Of a stretch of 19,939 bases of DNA, positions 1-7,308 are shown piece after piece. Origin of the DNA: an uncultured Clostridia bacterium. GTDB taxonomy: Bacteria > Bacillota > Clostridia > Christensenellales > Aristaeellaceae. How positions within the stretch are numbered: the stretch's first letter is position 1; each line of letters opens with the position of its first letter. The stretch covers positions 1 through 19,939 of the forward strand of contig CAKUOX010000038.1 of NCBI GenBank assembly GCA_934670175.1, given 5' to 3'. The notes under the pieces were generated by a model, which saw nothing but the letters and a program-made list of their open reading frames with translations, was not told where the DNA came from and did not search any database. Made by a program: the position numbers and the translations under genes.

Positions 1-4
1 GTGA

Positions 5-43
5 GGGTGGCAGTGGCGGGGGAGCGTGCTTCCCCGTCCACCC
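5..43. repeat. Inverted repeat at the left window edge
   Basis: GGGTGG (5-10) and CCACCC (38-43) are complementary. Between them CGGGG and CCCCG can also pair, giving a GC-rich hairpin with one side loop. It is the outermost of three consecutive hairpins after the end of ftsZ. It may belong to the neighbouring gene beyond the window, or be a further structured spacer; I cannot tell which. Confidence 0.35.
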
Positions 44-44
44 A

Positions 45-104
45 GCTTGTCAAAAACTTTTTTGACAAGCAGATACCGCCGAGGCAGTCTTGCCTCGGCG
101 GTAT
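45..104 (-). terminator. Two consecutive hairpins downstream of ftsZ, probable operon terminator
   Basis: Read on the minus strand, the first structure after the ftsZ stop is a perfect 14-bp stem with a 4-base loop (104-91 pairing with 86-73, core ACCGCCGAGGCA). It is followed at once by a second perfect 12-bp stem, GCTTGTCAAAAA against TTTTTGACAAGC (59-70 with 45-56). The first hairpin lacks a long T run behind it. The second brings its own T5 tract inside the stem and could work in either direction. This fits the 3' end of the long dcw transcript; whether both hairpins are needed is not visible. Confidence 0.65.
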
Positions 105-117
105 ATTCAATATGGTC

Positions 118-1413
118 TTACTTGTTGCCGTCGCTCTTGCGCTTCATGAAGTTGGGCACGTCCGGCGTGAAGCCGCGGCGAGCCTGCGTGCGAGATTCGG
201 GCGAATCGTCGGAATAGACGCGGCTGCGGCGCGGACGGGGTTCACCTTCGCCTGCGGCGTTGTACTCGCGATCCGGATCCTCATAGCGGCGTTCACGGTT
301 CGCGGGGCGCTGCTTGCGCTCGAAGATCGGGGAGACCTCGGCGTCGTCAAAGCTGCGGGCAGGACGCTCGCGGCGCGGCTCCACCTCTTCCTCGTTGTCG
401 AGGAACGCAGAAGTATTCTTTTTCTTATCTGCGGCGAAGGGCGTCTTTTCAAAGCCGGTGGCGATAACGGTGATCTTCACCTCATCCTTCATGTTCTCAT
501 CAATGCCCGCACCGAAGATGATGTTGGCGTCCTCATCGGCTGCGGCGGTAATGAGCTGCGCGGCCTCGTTAATGTCGATGATGGAGGTGTCCGGTCCGCC
601 GGTGATATTGATCAGCACCGCGCGCGCGCCGTCGATGCTGGTCTCGAGCATCGGGCTGGAAATGGCCATCTTTGCGGCTTCCACCATGCGGTTCTCGCCC
701 TTGCCGATGCCGATGCCCATATGCGCCAGACCGCGGGACTGCATCACCGTGCGCACATCCGCGAAGTCCAGATTGATCAGCGACGGCATGGCGATCAGGT
801 CGGAAATGCCCTGAATGCCCTGACGCAGCGTATCGTCTGCGATCTTGAAGGCGTCGGTCATCGTCGTGCCCTTGGTCACAACGCTGAGCAGACGGTCGTT
901 CGGCACGACAACCAGCGTGTCCACATGCGCCTTCAGACGCTCGATGCCGGATTCTGCATTGCGCATGCGCTGGCGGCCTTCAAACATGAACGGCTTGGAA
1001 ACCACGCCGATGGTCAGAATGCCCATATCGCGCGCGACCTCCGCGATCACGGGCGCCGCGCCGGTGCCAGTGCCGCCGCCCATGCCGCAGGTCACGAACA
1101 CCAGATCGCTGCCCTTGATGGCGTTGGCGACGTCCTCGCGATTCTCCTCAGCAGCCTTCTGACCCACGTCCGGATTCGCGCCCGCGCCGAGCCCCTTTGT
1201 GACCTTCTCGCCGATCTGAATCTTTTCATCGGCCTTGCAGAGGGCGAGCGCCTGCTTATCGGTATTCACGGCGATGAATTCCACGCCCTTCAGGCCGGAA
1301 TCCACCATGCGGTTGACCGCATTGGTGCCCGCGCCGCCAACACCTACGACCTTAATCGAAGCAAAATTGCTGTTTTCGTTCATTTCGTTTGCATCCATTT
1401 CAAATTCAATCAC
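118..1413 (-). CDS. ftsZ: Cell division protein FtsZ
   Basis: Tubulin-like GTPase that polymerises at mid-cell into the Z-ring and recruits the divisome. The 431-residue product has the tubulin signature GGGTGTG at residues 112-118, an N-terminal nucleotide-binding VGVGGAGTNAVN stretch (23-34) and the T7 synergy loop NLDFADV (214-220), which completes the GTPase site of the next subunit. A charged, Arg/Glu-rich linker (about 330-415) leads to the C-terminal peptide DVPNFMKRK, the usual docking site for FtsA and other partners. The start is a GTG at 1413, with GAGGGGG seven bases upstream; later in-frame ATGs have no such site. It is the last gene of the dcw operon, 40 bases after ftsA, followed by hairpins. 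Length and motifs are normal; identification is certain. Confidence 0.98.
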   Translation of the reverse strand: MIEFEMDANEMNENSNFASIKVVGVGGAGTNAVNRMVDSGLKGVEFIAVNTDKQALALCKADEKIQIGEKVTKGLGAGANPDVGQKAAEENREDVANAIKGSDLVFVTCGMGGGTGTGAAPVIAEVARDMGILTIGVVSKPFMFEGRQRMRNAESGIERLKAHVDTLVVVPNDRLLSVVTKGTTMTDAFKIADDTLRQGIQGISDLIAMPSLINLDFADVRTVMQSRGLAHMGIGIGKGENRMVEAAKMAISSPMLETSIDGARAVLINITGGPDTSIIDINEAAQLITAAADEDANIIFGAGIDENMKDEVKITVIATGFEKTPFAADKKKNTSAFLDNEEEVEPRRERPARSFDDAEVSPIFERKQRPANRERRYEDPDREYNAAGEGEPRPRRSRVYSDDSPESRTQARRGFTPDVPNFMKRKSDGNK

Positions 1414-1453
1414 AAGGCATCCCCCTCGTCTGTATAAATTGTTCTGCGCCGGT

Positions 1454-2647
1454 CTACTTCTTCTTTTTCAAAAAACCGGTGAGCTTGCTGCCAAAGCTGT
1501 CGTCATCCGCATCGTGGCGCTCGATCGAATCAAAGGTAATGTCGATCAGCCCCAGCGCGGAGGAGTATACGGGGCTGTTCATCTTCGCGGTCTTCGGTGC
1601 GGACGCCTTCACCGGCATGCCCACCTTTTCCGAAAGATAGTCCCGCGCGCCGCGCATCATGGAAATGCCGCCGCCGGTCAGGTATATCTGAGAACGCGCA
1701 CCGAGAAACTCCACGGCGTCGTTTTTCAGCGTCGTATCGATCAGACCGCACAGCTCGTTCATGGTTTTCTCCACGCACTCGCGCACGACCTCGCGCGGAA
1801 AGCTGAGCCTGCGGCCGCGGGCGTCGTACACCTCGGCCATATTTTCCTGATCGAATTCATCCGGATTAAACACATAGCTGCGCTTAATCTGCTCCGCTGC
1901 GCGCATCGGTATGCGCAGCTGGGTAGCAAGATCTGCGGTAATGTGTCCGCCGCCCATGTCCAAAACCTTATGAGACACGATCGCCTCACCGCGGATCACA
2001 CTGATCTCGGTGTTCAGATAACCGCAGTCGATCAGCACGGAAACGCGGTCGCGATCCTCAATGCTGAGCAGCAGCAGACTCTCGCCCAAAGTGGAGGAAA
2101 GGAAGCCGAGGATCGTTAGCTTCAGCGCGCCGAGTATCTCCTTCGCATCCGCTATAAATTGCGGATCTGCCAGAATAAAGGAAGTGCACGCGCGCAGCTT
2201 GCTGCCGTGGCCGCTGGGCTCCATCGTCTTTTTGCCGTCATCCACCTGGAACCACGCCGGCGAACGATGCAGCACGAGCCACCCCTGCTCCGCGATTTTC
2301 AGCTGCTCCGCGGCAGCGTCCTGCACCTGATCCAGGCTGGCGTCGGTCACGCCGTCATCCGTCAGTTCAATTTCCGCCTCGGCGCTGCACACGCGAATGT
2401 ATTCGCTCGGCACGCCCACATATATTTCGCGAATCTTTTCGTTGGCTTCAAGCTCGGCCGCAGCGATCGAATCGCGCACGCGCTGGATCATCTGGCCGGG
2501 CGTATTCCAGTCGCCGTCCTTATAGCCGTCATACGGCACGGTGCCCGTTCCCAGAAATTCAAGGCGGTCAATGCCGCTGTTGCGCGCAATAATCGTTACG
2601 ATCTTCGATGTGCCAAATTCGATGGCGGCTATCTGCGTTTTGCTCAT
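1454..2647 (-). CDS. ftsA: Cell division protein FtsA (actin-like Z-ring membrane anchor)
   Basis: Actin-fold ATPase that tethers FtsZ to the membrane and helps recruit later divisome proteins. The 397-residue protein shows the phosphate-1 loop as EFGTSK (10-15), a phosphate-2 loop LIDCGYLNTE near residue 205 and an adenosine motif LTGGGISMM near residue 324. The C-terminus FGSKLTGFLKKKK resembles the amphipathic membrane-targeting helix of FtsA. It lies directly upstream of ftsZ (40-base gap), its usual partner. The phosphate-1 loop carries Glu where FtsA and actins normally have Asp, and the protein is somewhat short, so it is a divergent FtsA. ATG start at 2647 with a loose AAGGTGG site about 13 bases upstream. 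A promoter at 2707-2735 would allow separate ftsA-ftsZ transcription. Confidence 0.92.
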   Translation of the reverse strand: MSKTQIAAIEFGTSKIVTIIARNSGIDRLEFLGTGTVPYDGYKDGDWNTPGQMIQRVRDSIAAAELEANEKIREIYVGVPSEYIRVCSAEAEIELTDDGVTDASLDQVQDAAAEQLKIAEQGWLVLHRSPAWFQVDDGKKTMEPSGHGSKLRACTSFILADPQFIADAKEILGALKLTILGFLSSTLGESLLLLSIEDRDRVSVLIDCGYLNTEISVIRGEAIVSHKVLDMGGGHITADLATQLRIPMRAAEQIKRSYVFNPDEFDQENMAEVYDARGRRLSFPREVVRECVEKTMNELCGLIDTTLKNDAVEFLGARSQIYLTGGGISMMRGARDYLSEKVGMPVKASAPKTAKMNSPVYSSALGLIDITFDSIERHDADDDSFGSKLTGFLKKKK

Positions 2648-2706
2648 ATCTGTCGTTCGCCCACCTTATCCATCCAATCTTCCTATTGATACACCTACTG
2701 TATCAT

Positions 2707-2735
2707 ATTATACATGGATTTCAATTCACATGCAA
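2707..2735 (-). promoter_or_regulatory. Sigma-A-type promoter for ftsA-ftsZ
   Basis: On the minus strand TTGCAT (2735-2730) and a perfect TATAAT (2712-2707) are separated by exactly 17 bases. They lie about 60 bases upstream of the ftsA start, in an AT-rich gap of a GC-rich operon. This suggests that ftsA and ftsZ can be expressed apart from the upstream cell-wall genes. The -35 box overlaps the base of a hairpin described separately. Confidence 0.7.
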
Positions 2736-2823
2736 ACGCGAAACCGCCGAATTTCGCGTTTTTTCGCAAGTGTCGAAATTGTTTCAAATTTCAACCAAGA
2801 TGCTGTCACGCGAAATTCGGTGG
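2734..2823 (-). repeat. Overlapping inverted repeats between ftsQ and ftsA
   Basis: A local hairpin pairs AAACGCGAAA (2734-2743) with TTTCGCGTTT (2752-2761). The sequence 2744-2758 can instead pair with CGCGAAATTCGGTGG at 2809-2823 (14 of 15 positions). The two structures share the central arm and so exclude each other, an arrangement typical of attenuators. On the plus strand the local hairpin is followed by a T6 run, but no plus-strand gene ends here. Confidence 0.5.
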
Positions 2824-2868
2824 AATCTTACATTTAAGGGGAATGGCCTATCGATATTGCAGGCACGC

Positions 2869-3609
2869 TCAGGTGCCGGACTGCGCGGGGCGATAATCGG
2901 CCTTCTCGGCGCTGCTGACATCCAGCGTGCCGCCGCTCTCGCCGCGCTGCTCAAGATCTGCCACCGCGCTCTTCATCCAGGCGATTTTATCCCCCATGTT
3001 CTGAACGTCGCCCAGCAGCACGGTGATGCCGCGGCGCGTACAGAGCGTAATGGCCTCGGGTGCGTCCAGATCGAGCTGCGAAACGTAGCCCGAAGCGCCG
3101 TTTTGCCGTATGGCGGAGATCACCGCGCGGTAGGCCTCAAGCTGCGCATCTCTCACGCCGATCGGGCTGCCGATCTCGGCGGCAGATGGCTGAAGCCCCG
3201 ACACATACACGAGATCCATATTCGGCGCCTCGTCCGTTGCTTCCATCACGACGCCCTCGGGATCGAGTATGCGTATCTTGCCCATAAACAGCGCCATGGC
3301 CGCGCGTTCCCGCGCGCGCACGGTAATCTGAACCGTATTCGGATAGCGTATGCCGATCTGCTCTACCGCCACCGTACCCAGCGCGTTTACGCCCCGGCGT
3401 GCCGCCGCTTCATCCACGGCAAATATCGATGTATCCGGCTGGATCCCGGCCGCGCGTACCACGTCCTCCTGCGGGACGCTCACAGCGCCGCGCACCGTCA
3501 CATGGCGCACCACGAATACGCCCCTGACCAGAAACACACACGCCAACGCGAGCAATGCCAGAATCAGCAGCGCCCTGCGGCCAGAATTGCCGCGCCGTTT
3601 TTTGCGCAT
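2869..3609 (-). CDS. ftsQ: Cell division protein FtsQ/DivIB
   Basis: Bitopic membrane protein that bridges early and late divisome components and stabilises FtsL. The 246-residue product has a short basic cytoplasmic end (MRKKRRGNSGRR), one membrane segment at about 13-34, and then an extracytoplasmic POTRA-like domain starting HVTVRGAVSVPQEDVVRAAG (36-55), followed by the beta-rich FtsQ region with YPNTVQITVRARERAA. The order short tail, single helix, POTRA and FtsQ domain, together with its place between ftsW and ftsA, identifies it. The ATG at 3609 lies two bases after the ftsW stop, and its GGAGGG site is inside the end of ftsW, so translation is probably coupled. The C-terminal tail is hydrophilic and unremarkable. 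Confidence 0.93.
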   Translation of the reverse strand: MRKKRRGNSGRRALLILALLALACVFLVRGVFVVRHVTVRGAVSVPQEDVVRAAGIQPDTSIFAVDEAAARRGVNALGTVAVEQIGIRYPNTVQITVRARERAAMALFMGKIRILDPEGVVMEATDEAPNMDLVYVSGLQPSAAEIGSPIGVRDAQLEAYRAVISAIRQNGASGYVSQLDLDAPEAITLCTRRGITVLLGDVQNMGDKIAWMKSAVADLEQRGESGGTLDVSSAEKADYRPAQSGT

Positions 3610-3611
3610 TG

Positions 3612-4787
3612 CTATCCCTCCCCGACTGCGCCGCGCGCTTCGGCGGCCGATATGTTCATCAATACGGCGCTCGCAGCCATCACGATGGAAATGCTGGTAC
3701 CGCCGGAGCTGAAAAATGGCAGCGGCAGACCCGTGGTCGGCATCACGCCAATCACCACCGCCACGTTCATCACTGCCTGCACGCCGATCATCGCCGTAAT
3801 GCCACCCGCCAGCAGGCTGCCAAAGCGGTCGCGGCAGCGAATCGCAATGCGCAGGCCAAAGAATATGAACGCCGCAAACAGCGCCAGTATGCCAAGACAG
3901 CCGATCAGTCCCAGATCCTCGCCAACGACGGCAAAAATGAAATCCGATTCAGGATAGGGCAAAAATGCGTACTTCTGCCGACCCTTGCCCAAGCCCATGC
4001 CGAACAGCCCGCCGGAGCCGAACGCCAGCAGCGACTGTGCCAGCTGATAGCCCTCATTGCTCAGGTAGGCGAACGGATCGCGAAATGACATCAGCCGCGC
4101 GCGCCGATACGGCTCGGACAGCGCATAGTAAACGCCGAGCACCGCACCGCATGCACCGGTGAGCGCCAGATGCCGCCACTTCGCGCCGGCCGTCATCACC
4201 ATGATCGCCGATACAATCAGGATACTGCCCGCCGTGGAAAGATTCGGCTGCAGAAGTATCAGAAAAAAGCAGAGCGCCGGAAACAGGAACGCAGGCACAA
4301 GCCCGCCGAAAAAGCGGGTCACATCATAATTGCGCCGGCTCAGCAGCCGCGCCAGATGCAGTATGACCGCATATTTGGCCATCTCGGACGGCTGAAAGCT
4401 GACCGGCCCCAGCCGAAGCCAGCGCCGCGAGCCGTTTAATGACCTGCCGATGCCCGGTATGGCAACCAGGATCAGCAGCACGATGCTCACTATCAGCAGT
4501 ACGCTGGAGATCCTGGGCTTTGCCAGCAGGTGATAATCGATTTTCAGCAGCAGGAGCATGGCGATCGCGCCCGCGGCCACGCCCATCAGCTGGGAATAGA
4601 CCTCCGCAAGCGGGCTGCCGCTGTCCTGCGCATTGTAATAGCTGGCGGCATACAGCACCACCAGCCCGCCGGCGATGAGCGCGATAAAGCTGATCAGCAG
4701 ACCGCGATCCACGCCGGCGAACAGATCAAGGTGTTTCTTCTGCGGCGTATCCGCAGCCTTTGCCCCGGAGACCGGGCGCAGGGTCAA
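3612..4787 (-). CDS. ftsW: Septal peptidoglycan glycosyltransferase FtsW (SEDS family)
   Basis: SEDS-family polytopic membrane enzyme that polymerises lipid II into glycan strands at the septum, working with the PBP encoded upstream in this operon. The 391 residues form about ten membrane helices. Diagnostic SEDS stretches are NGSRRWLRLG (118-127), QPSEMAK (132-138), the loop PYPESDFIFAVVGEDLG, and the C-terminal MPTTGLPLPFFSSGGTS. The start appears to be TTG at 4787, overlapping the murD stop as TTGA, with GGAGG ten bases upstream inside murD; this points to translational coupling. A RodA role is possible for any SEDS protein, but the dcw position argues for FtsW. Unlike most clostridial dcw clusters, no murG follows it. 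Confidence 0.95.
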   Translation of the reverse strand: MTLRPVSGAKAADTPQKKHLDLFAGVDRGLLISFIALIAGGLVVLYAASYYNAQDSGSPLAEVYSQLMGVAAGAIAMLLLLKIDYHLLAKPRISSVLLIVSIVLLILVAIPGIGRSLNGSRRWLRLGPVSFQPSEMAKYAVILHLARLLSRRNYDVTRFFGGLVPAFLFPALCFFLILLQPNLSTAGSILIVSAIMVMTAGAKWRHLALTGACGAVLGVYYALSEPYRRARLMSFRDPFAYLSNEGYQLAQSLLAFGSGGLFGMGLGKGRQKYAFLPYPESDFIFAVVGEDLGLIGCLGILALFAAFIFFGLRIAIRCRDRFGSLLAGGITAMIGVQAVMNVAVVIGVMPTTGLPLPFFSSGGTSISIVMAASAVLMNISAAEARGAVGEG

Positions 4788-6151
4788 GCCTGCCTGCCCT
4801 CCAGGCGGTTCACGATCTCCTTGAAGATGCGGCCGCGCGCCTCATAATCCTCAAACATATCAAAGCTCGCGCAGCTGGGCGAAAGCAGCACCGCGCCGCC
4901 CGCCTTTGCACGCTCGAACGCCGTATTGATCGCGCGCTCAAAATCATAGCCCGCGTGCACCCAATTATGGAAGCCCACCTTTTCCAGCGTCCTTGCGCAC
5001 TGCTCGGCCGTATCGCCGATCAGCACGACCGACTCGATGGGCGCCTTCATTATCTCCTCGCACAGCGGCGTAAAATCCGTGTGCTTATCGTAGCCGCCGA
5101 GGATCAGCACGGTGGGCTGCTTCATGGCGCGCACTGCCTGAATGCTGGAATCCACGTTCGTACCCTTGGAATCGTTAATGAAGCGCACGCCGTCCAGCTC
5201 GCGCACGAACTCGATGCGATGCTCCACGCCCTTGAAGGTACGCAGGGTGTGCCGAATCACCGGCGCGGGCACGTCCGCCGCCATCGCCATGGCGGAGGCT
5301 GCCAGCGCGTTGCGCAGGTTGTGCTCGCCGGGAATGTATACCTCGTTCGCCGCGCAGATGGTTCTGAAGCGCTCAGGCGTGCCGAATACGATGCTGCCAT
5401 CCTTCACAAACGCGCCGAAGGACACTTCTTCGCGGGAAGAAAACCACACTACCTGCGCCCGCGTATGCGCCGCCATGCCGCGCGTCACGGGATCATCCCA
5501 GTTGAGCACCACGAAATCGTGCGCATCCTGGTTTTCGAAAATGCGCTCCTTCAGGGCGATATAATTCTCCATCGTGCCGTGACGGTTCAGGTGATCCTCG
5601 GAAATGTTCAGCACCGCGCTGACAAACGGATGGAATTTGGACGAGGTCTCCATCATGAACGACGAGATCTCACACACCGTCACGTCGCCCGGCTTCATTT
5701 CCGGCACAGCGCCCGAATACGGCGTGCCGATATTGCCGACCACATGCGTGCGCTTGCCCGCGTTTTTGAATATTTCGCCCAGCAGCGTCACCGTAGTGGT
5801 CTTGCCGTTGGTGCCGGTAATGGCCAGCAGCGTGCCCGTGGATTCGCGGTAGGCGTATTCGATCTCGCCCATGATCTCCACGCCCGCCTGCCGCGCGGCG
5901 TCCATCACCGGATGCGTCGGCGGTATGCCGGGACTCACGATCAGCGCATCCATTTCGCCCACACGCTTCTCGGGCTCCCTTTCCTCAAGCAGCAGGTGCG
6001 CGCCCATGCGCTCAATCTCATCCAGCGCCGTGCCAAACTTTTCGCGCGCCTTCGCGTCGCAGGCATACACCTCCAAGCCGCGCAGCAGCAGCAGCCTTGC
6101 CGCCGCCACACCGCTTCTGGCCAATCCAAGAACCATCGCTTTTTTCGCCAT
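4784..6151 (-). CDS. murD: UDP-N-acetylmuramoyl-L-alanine--D-glutamate ligase MurD
   Basis: Cytoplasmic ATP-dependent ligase that adds D-glutamate to UDP-MurNAc-L-Ala. The 455-residue product begins with a Rossmann-like domain (AMVLGLARSGVAAARLL), then the ATP-binding loop ITGTNGKTTT (111-120) and the central-domain motif SEDHLNRHGTMENY. The C-terminal Mur ligase domain contains FKGVEHRIEFV, NDSKGTN and LLSPSCASFDMFEDYEARG, the last typical of MurD. The frame stays open upstream to about 6304, but the ATG at 6151 has AAAGGAGG eight bases before it and gives the normal MAKKAMVLG start. It overlaps ftsW by four bases and follows mraY after a 119-base gap. Confidence 0.97.
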   Translation of the reverse strand: MAKKAMVLGLARSGVAAARLLLLRGLEVYACDAKAREKFGTALDEIERMGAHLLLEEREPEKRVGEMDALIVSPGIPPTHPVMDAARQAGVEIMGEIEYAYRESTGTLLAITGTNGKTTTVTLLGEIFKNAGKRTHVVGNIGTPYSGAVPEMKPGDVTVCEISSFMMETSSKFHPFVSAVLNISEDHLNRHGTMENYIALKERIFENQDAHDFVVLNWDDPVTRGMAAHTRAQVVWFSSREEVSFGAFVKDGSIVFGTPERFRTICAANEVYIPGEHNLRNALAASAMAMAADVPAPVIRHTLRTFKGVEHRIEFVRELDGVRFINDSKGTNVDSSIQAVRAMKQPTVLILGGYDKHTDFTPLCEEIMKAPIESVVLIGDTAEQCARTLEKVGFHNWVHAGYDFERAINTAFERAKAGGAVLLSPSCASFDMFEDYEARGRIFKEIVNRLEGRQA

Positions 6152-6235
6152 GGCTGTATCCTCCTTTATAAACTGGGGGCGGCCCGGCCACGCACACCCG
6201 CGCCGCGCCAGTCCGCCCTGAAATAAATGATAGAA

Positions 6236-6259
6236 GCCCGGCGGGAAAGCCCGCAGGGC
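6236..6259 (-). terminator. Hairpin between mraY and murD, possible partial terminator
   Basis: Twelve bases after the mraY stop, the minus strand can fold GCCC-t-GCGGG-cttt-CCCGC-c-GGGC, followed by the pyrimidine-rich TTCTATCATTTATTTC. The T tract is interrupted, so complete termination is unlikely. It may lower expression of the downstream genes or protect the 3' end of the upstream message. I see no convincing promoter between it and murD, so some read-through is expected. Confidence 0.4.
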
Positions 6260-6270
6260 AGACCCGCAGA

Positions 6271-7281
6271 TTACGCCACAAAGCCCAGCAGCGCCAGCAG
6301 GCACAGCGCCGCCGTCGCCACATAGTACATGGTCACCACGCGCGTTTCCGGCATGCCGGAAAGCTCAAAGTGATGGTGCAGCGGCGCCATCTTGAAGATG
6401 CGCTTGCCGGTGCCCGTCTTGCGCTTGGTGTACTTGAAGTAGCCCACCTGAATAATATCCGACAGGCTGGAGAGGAACATTGCCAGCGCAATGACCGGCA
6501 GCAGCAGCGACAGCTTCGTCACCATCGTCATGCCCACCAGCATGCCGCCGATGAAGAAGGAGCCGACGTCGCCCATGAACACGCGCGCGGGATAGCCGTT
6601 GAAGCGCAAAAACGACATCAGCGCGCCCGCCATCGCACCCGCCATGATCGCCGTATTGAGCAGATTGGCGCTGTTTGCGCCGTTTGCAGCCGCCATCGTC
6701 AGGCAGATCAGCATCATGGCGATAAAATCGATCATGGAGCAGCCCGCCAACAGGCCGTCCAGGCCGTCGAGCAGATTCGCGGAATTGACCGTGCCCACCA
6801 GAATGAACATCATCACCGGAATATAGACCCAGCCAAGGTTCCAGCTGACGTTGAAAAACGGCACCGTGAGCTCCGCGCCGATGGAAGGCGTGAGATATGC
6901 CCACACGGACAGCCCCGCAGCCAGTATAATCTGCGGCACCAGCTTCTGCTTGGGCGTGAGCCCCAGCGAGCGCTTGAGCTTGACCTTGATAAAATCATCT
7001 ACAAAGCCCACCAGGCCAAAGCCCACCGCGCTGACCACGATCATCAGCAGGTGGTCAAAGCGCGCCTCGCCATAGGCGAACGCGCAGCCGGCAATCAGCG
7101 CCGGAATGGCGAAGATGATGCCGCCCATCGTGGGCGTGCCCTGCTTTTTCTTGTGGCTTTCAGGCCCCAGATCATAGATCGTCTGCCCGAATTTCAGCTT
7201 CTTGAGCCACGGGATCATGATCGGCCCAAATACGACCGTCATCACAAAGGACGCAATGATCGTCCATATCAGCCTCTGCAT
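6271..7281 (-). CDS. mraY: Phospho-N-acetylmuramoyl-pentapeptide transferase MraY
   Basis: Integral membrane enzyme that transfers phospho-MurNAc-pentapeptide from UDP to undecaprenyl phosphate, forming lipid I. The 336-residue protein has about ten membrane helices. Family signatures are TPTMGGIIF (49-57), the catalytic Asp pair in VDDFIK (94-99), NLLDGLDGL (169-177), FMGDVGS (235-241) and the loop PLHHHFE (300-306). ATG at 7281 with GGAGGG eight bases upstream. It lies 27 bases after murE; the usual murF between the two is absent. Length is normal for bacterial MraY. Confidence 0.98.
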   Translation of the reverse strand: MQRLIWTIIASFVMTVVFGPIMIPWLKKLKFGQTIYDLGPESHKKKQGTPTMGGIIFAIPALIAGCAFAYGEARFDHLLMIVVSAVGFGLVGFVDDFIKVKLKRSLGLTPKQKLVPQIILAAGLSVWAYLTPSIGAELTVPFFNVSWNLGWVYIPVMMFILVGTVNSANLLDGLDGLLAGCSMIDFIAMMLICLTMAAANGANSANLLNTAIMAGAMAGALMSFLRFNGYPARVFMGDVGSFFIGGMLVGMTMVTKLSLLLPVIALAMFLSSLSDIIQVGYFKYTKRKTGTGKRIFKMAPLHHHFELSGMPETRVVTMYYVATAALCLLALLGFVA

Positions 7282-7308
7282 CTTCTGTTCCCTCCAACTT
7301 TATCAGCC

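Noticed and set aside
1..1437. Long plus-strand open frame opposite ftsZ, and similar ones opposite murD (4760-6226), mraY/murE (6370-8751), the PBP gene (9075-10814) and htpG (14841-16823)
   Set aside because: These are antisense open frames caused by GC-rich codon use of the real genes; their products have His/Arg-rich, low-complexity composition, no recognisable domain and no ribosome site.
2734..2764. Plus-strand intrinsic terminator (hairpin followed by T6)
   Set aside because: No plus-strand gene ends here; the structure lies in the minus-strand ftsQ-ftsA gap and is listed as an inverted repeat instead.
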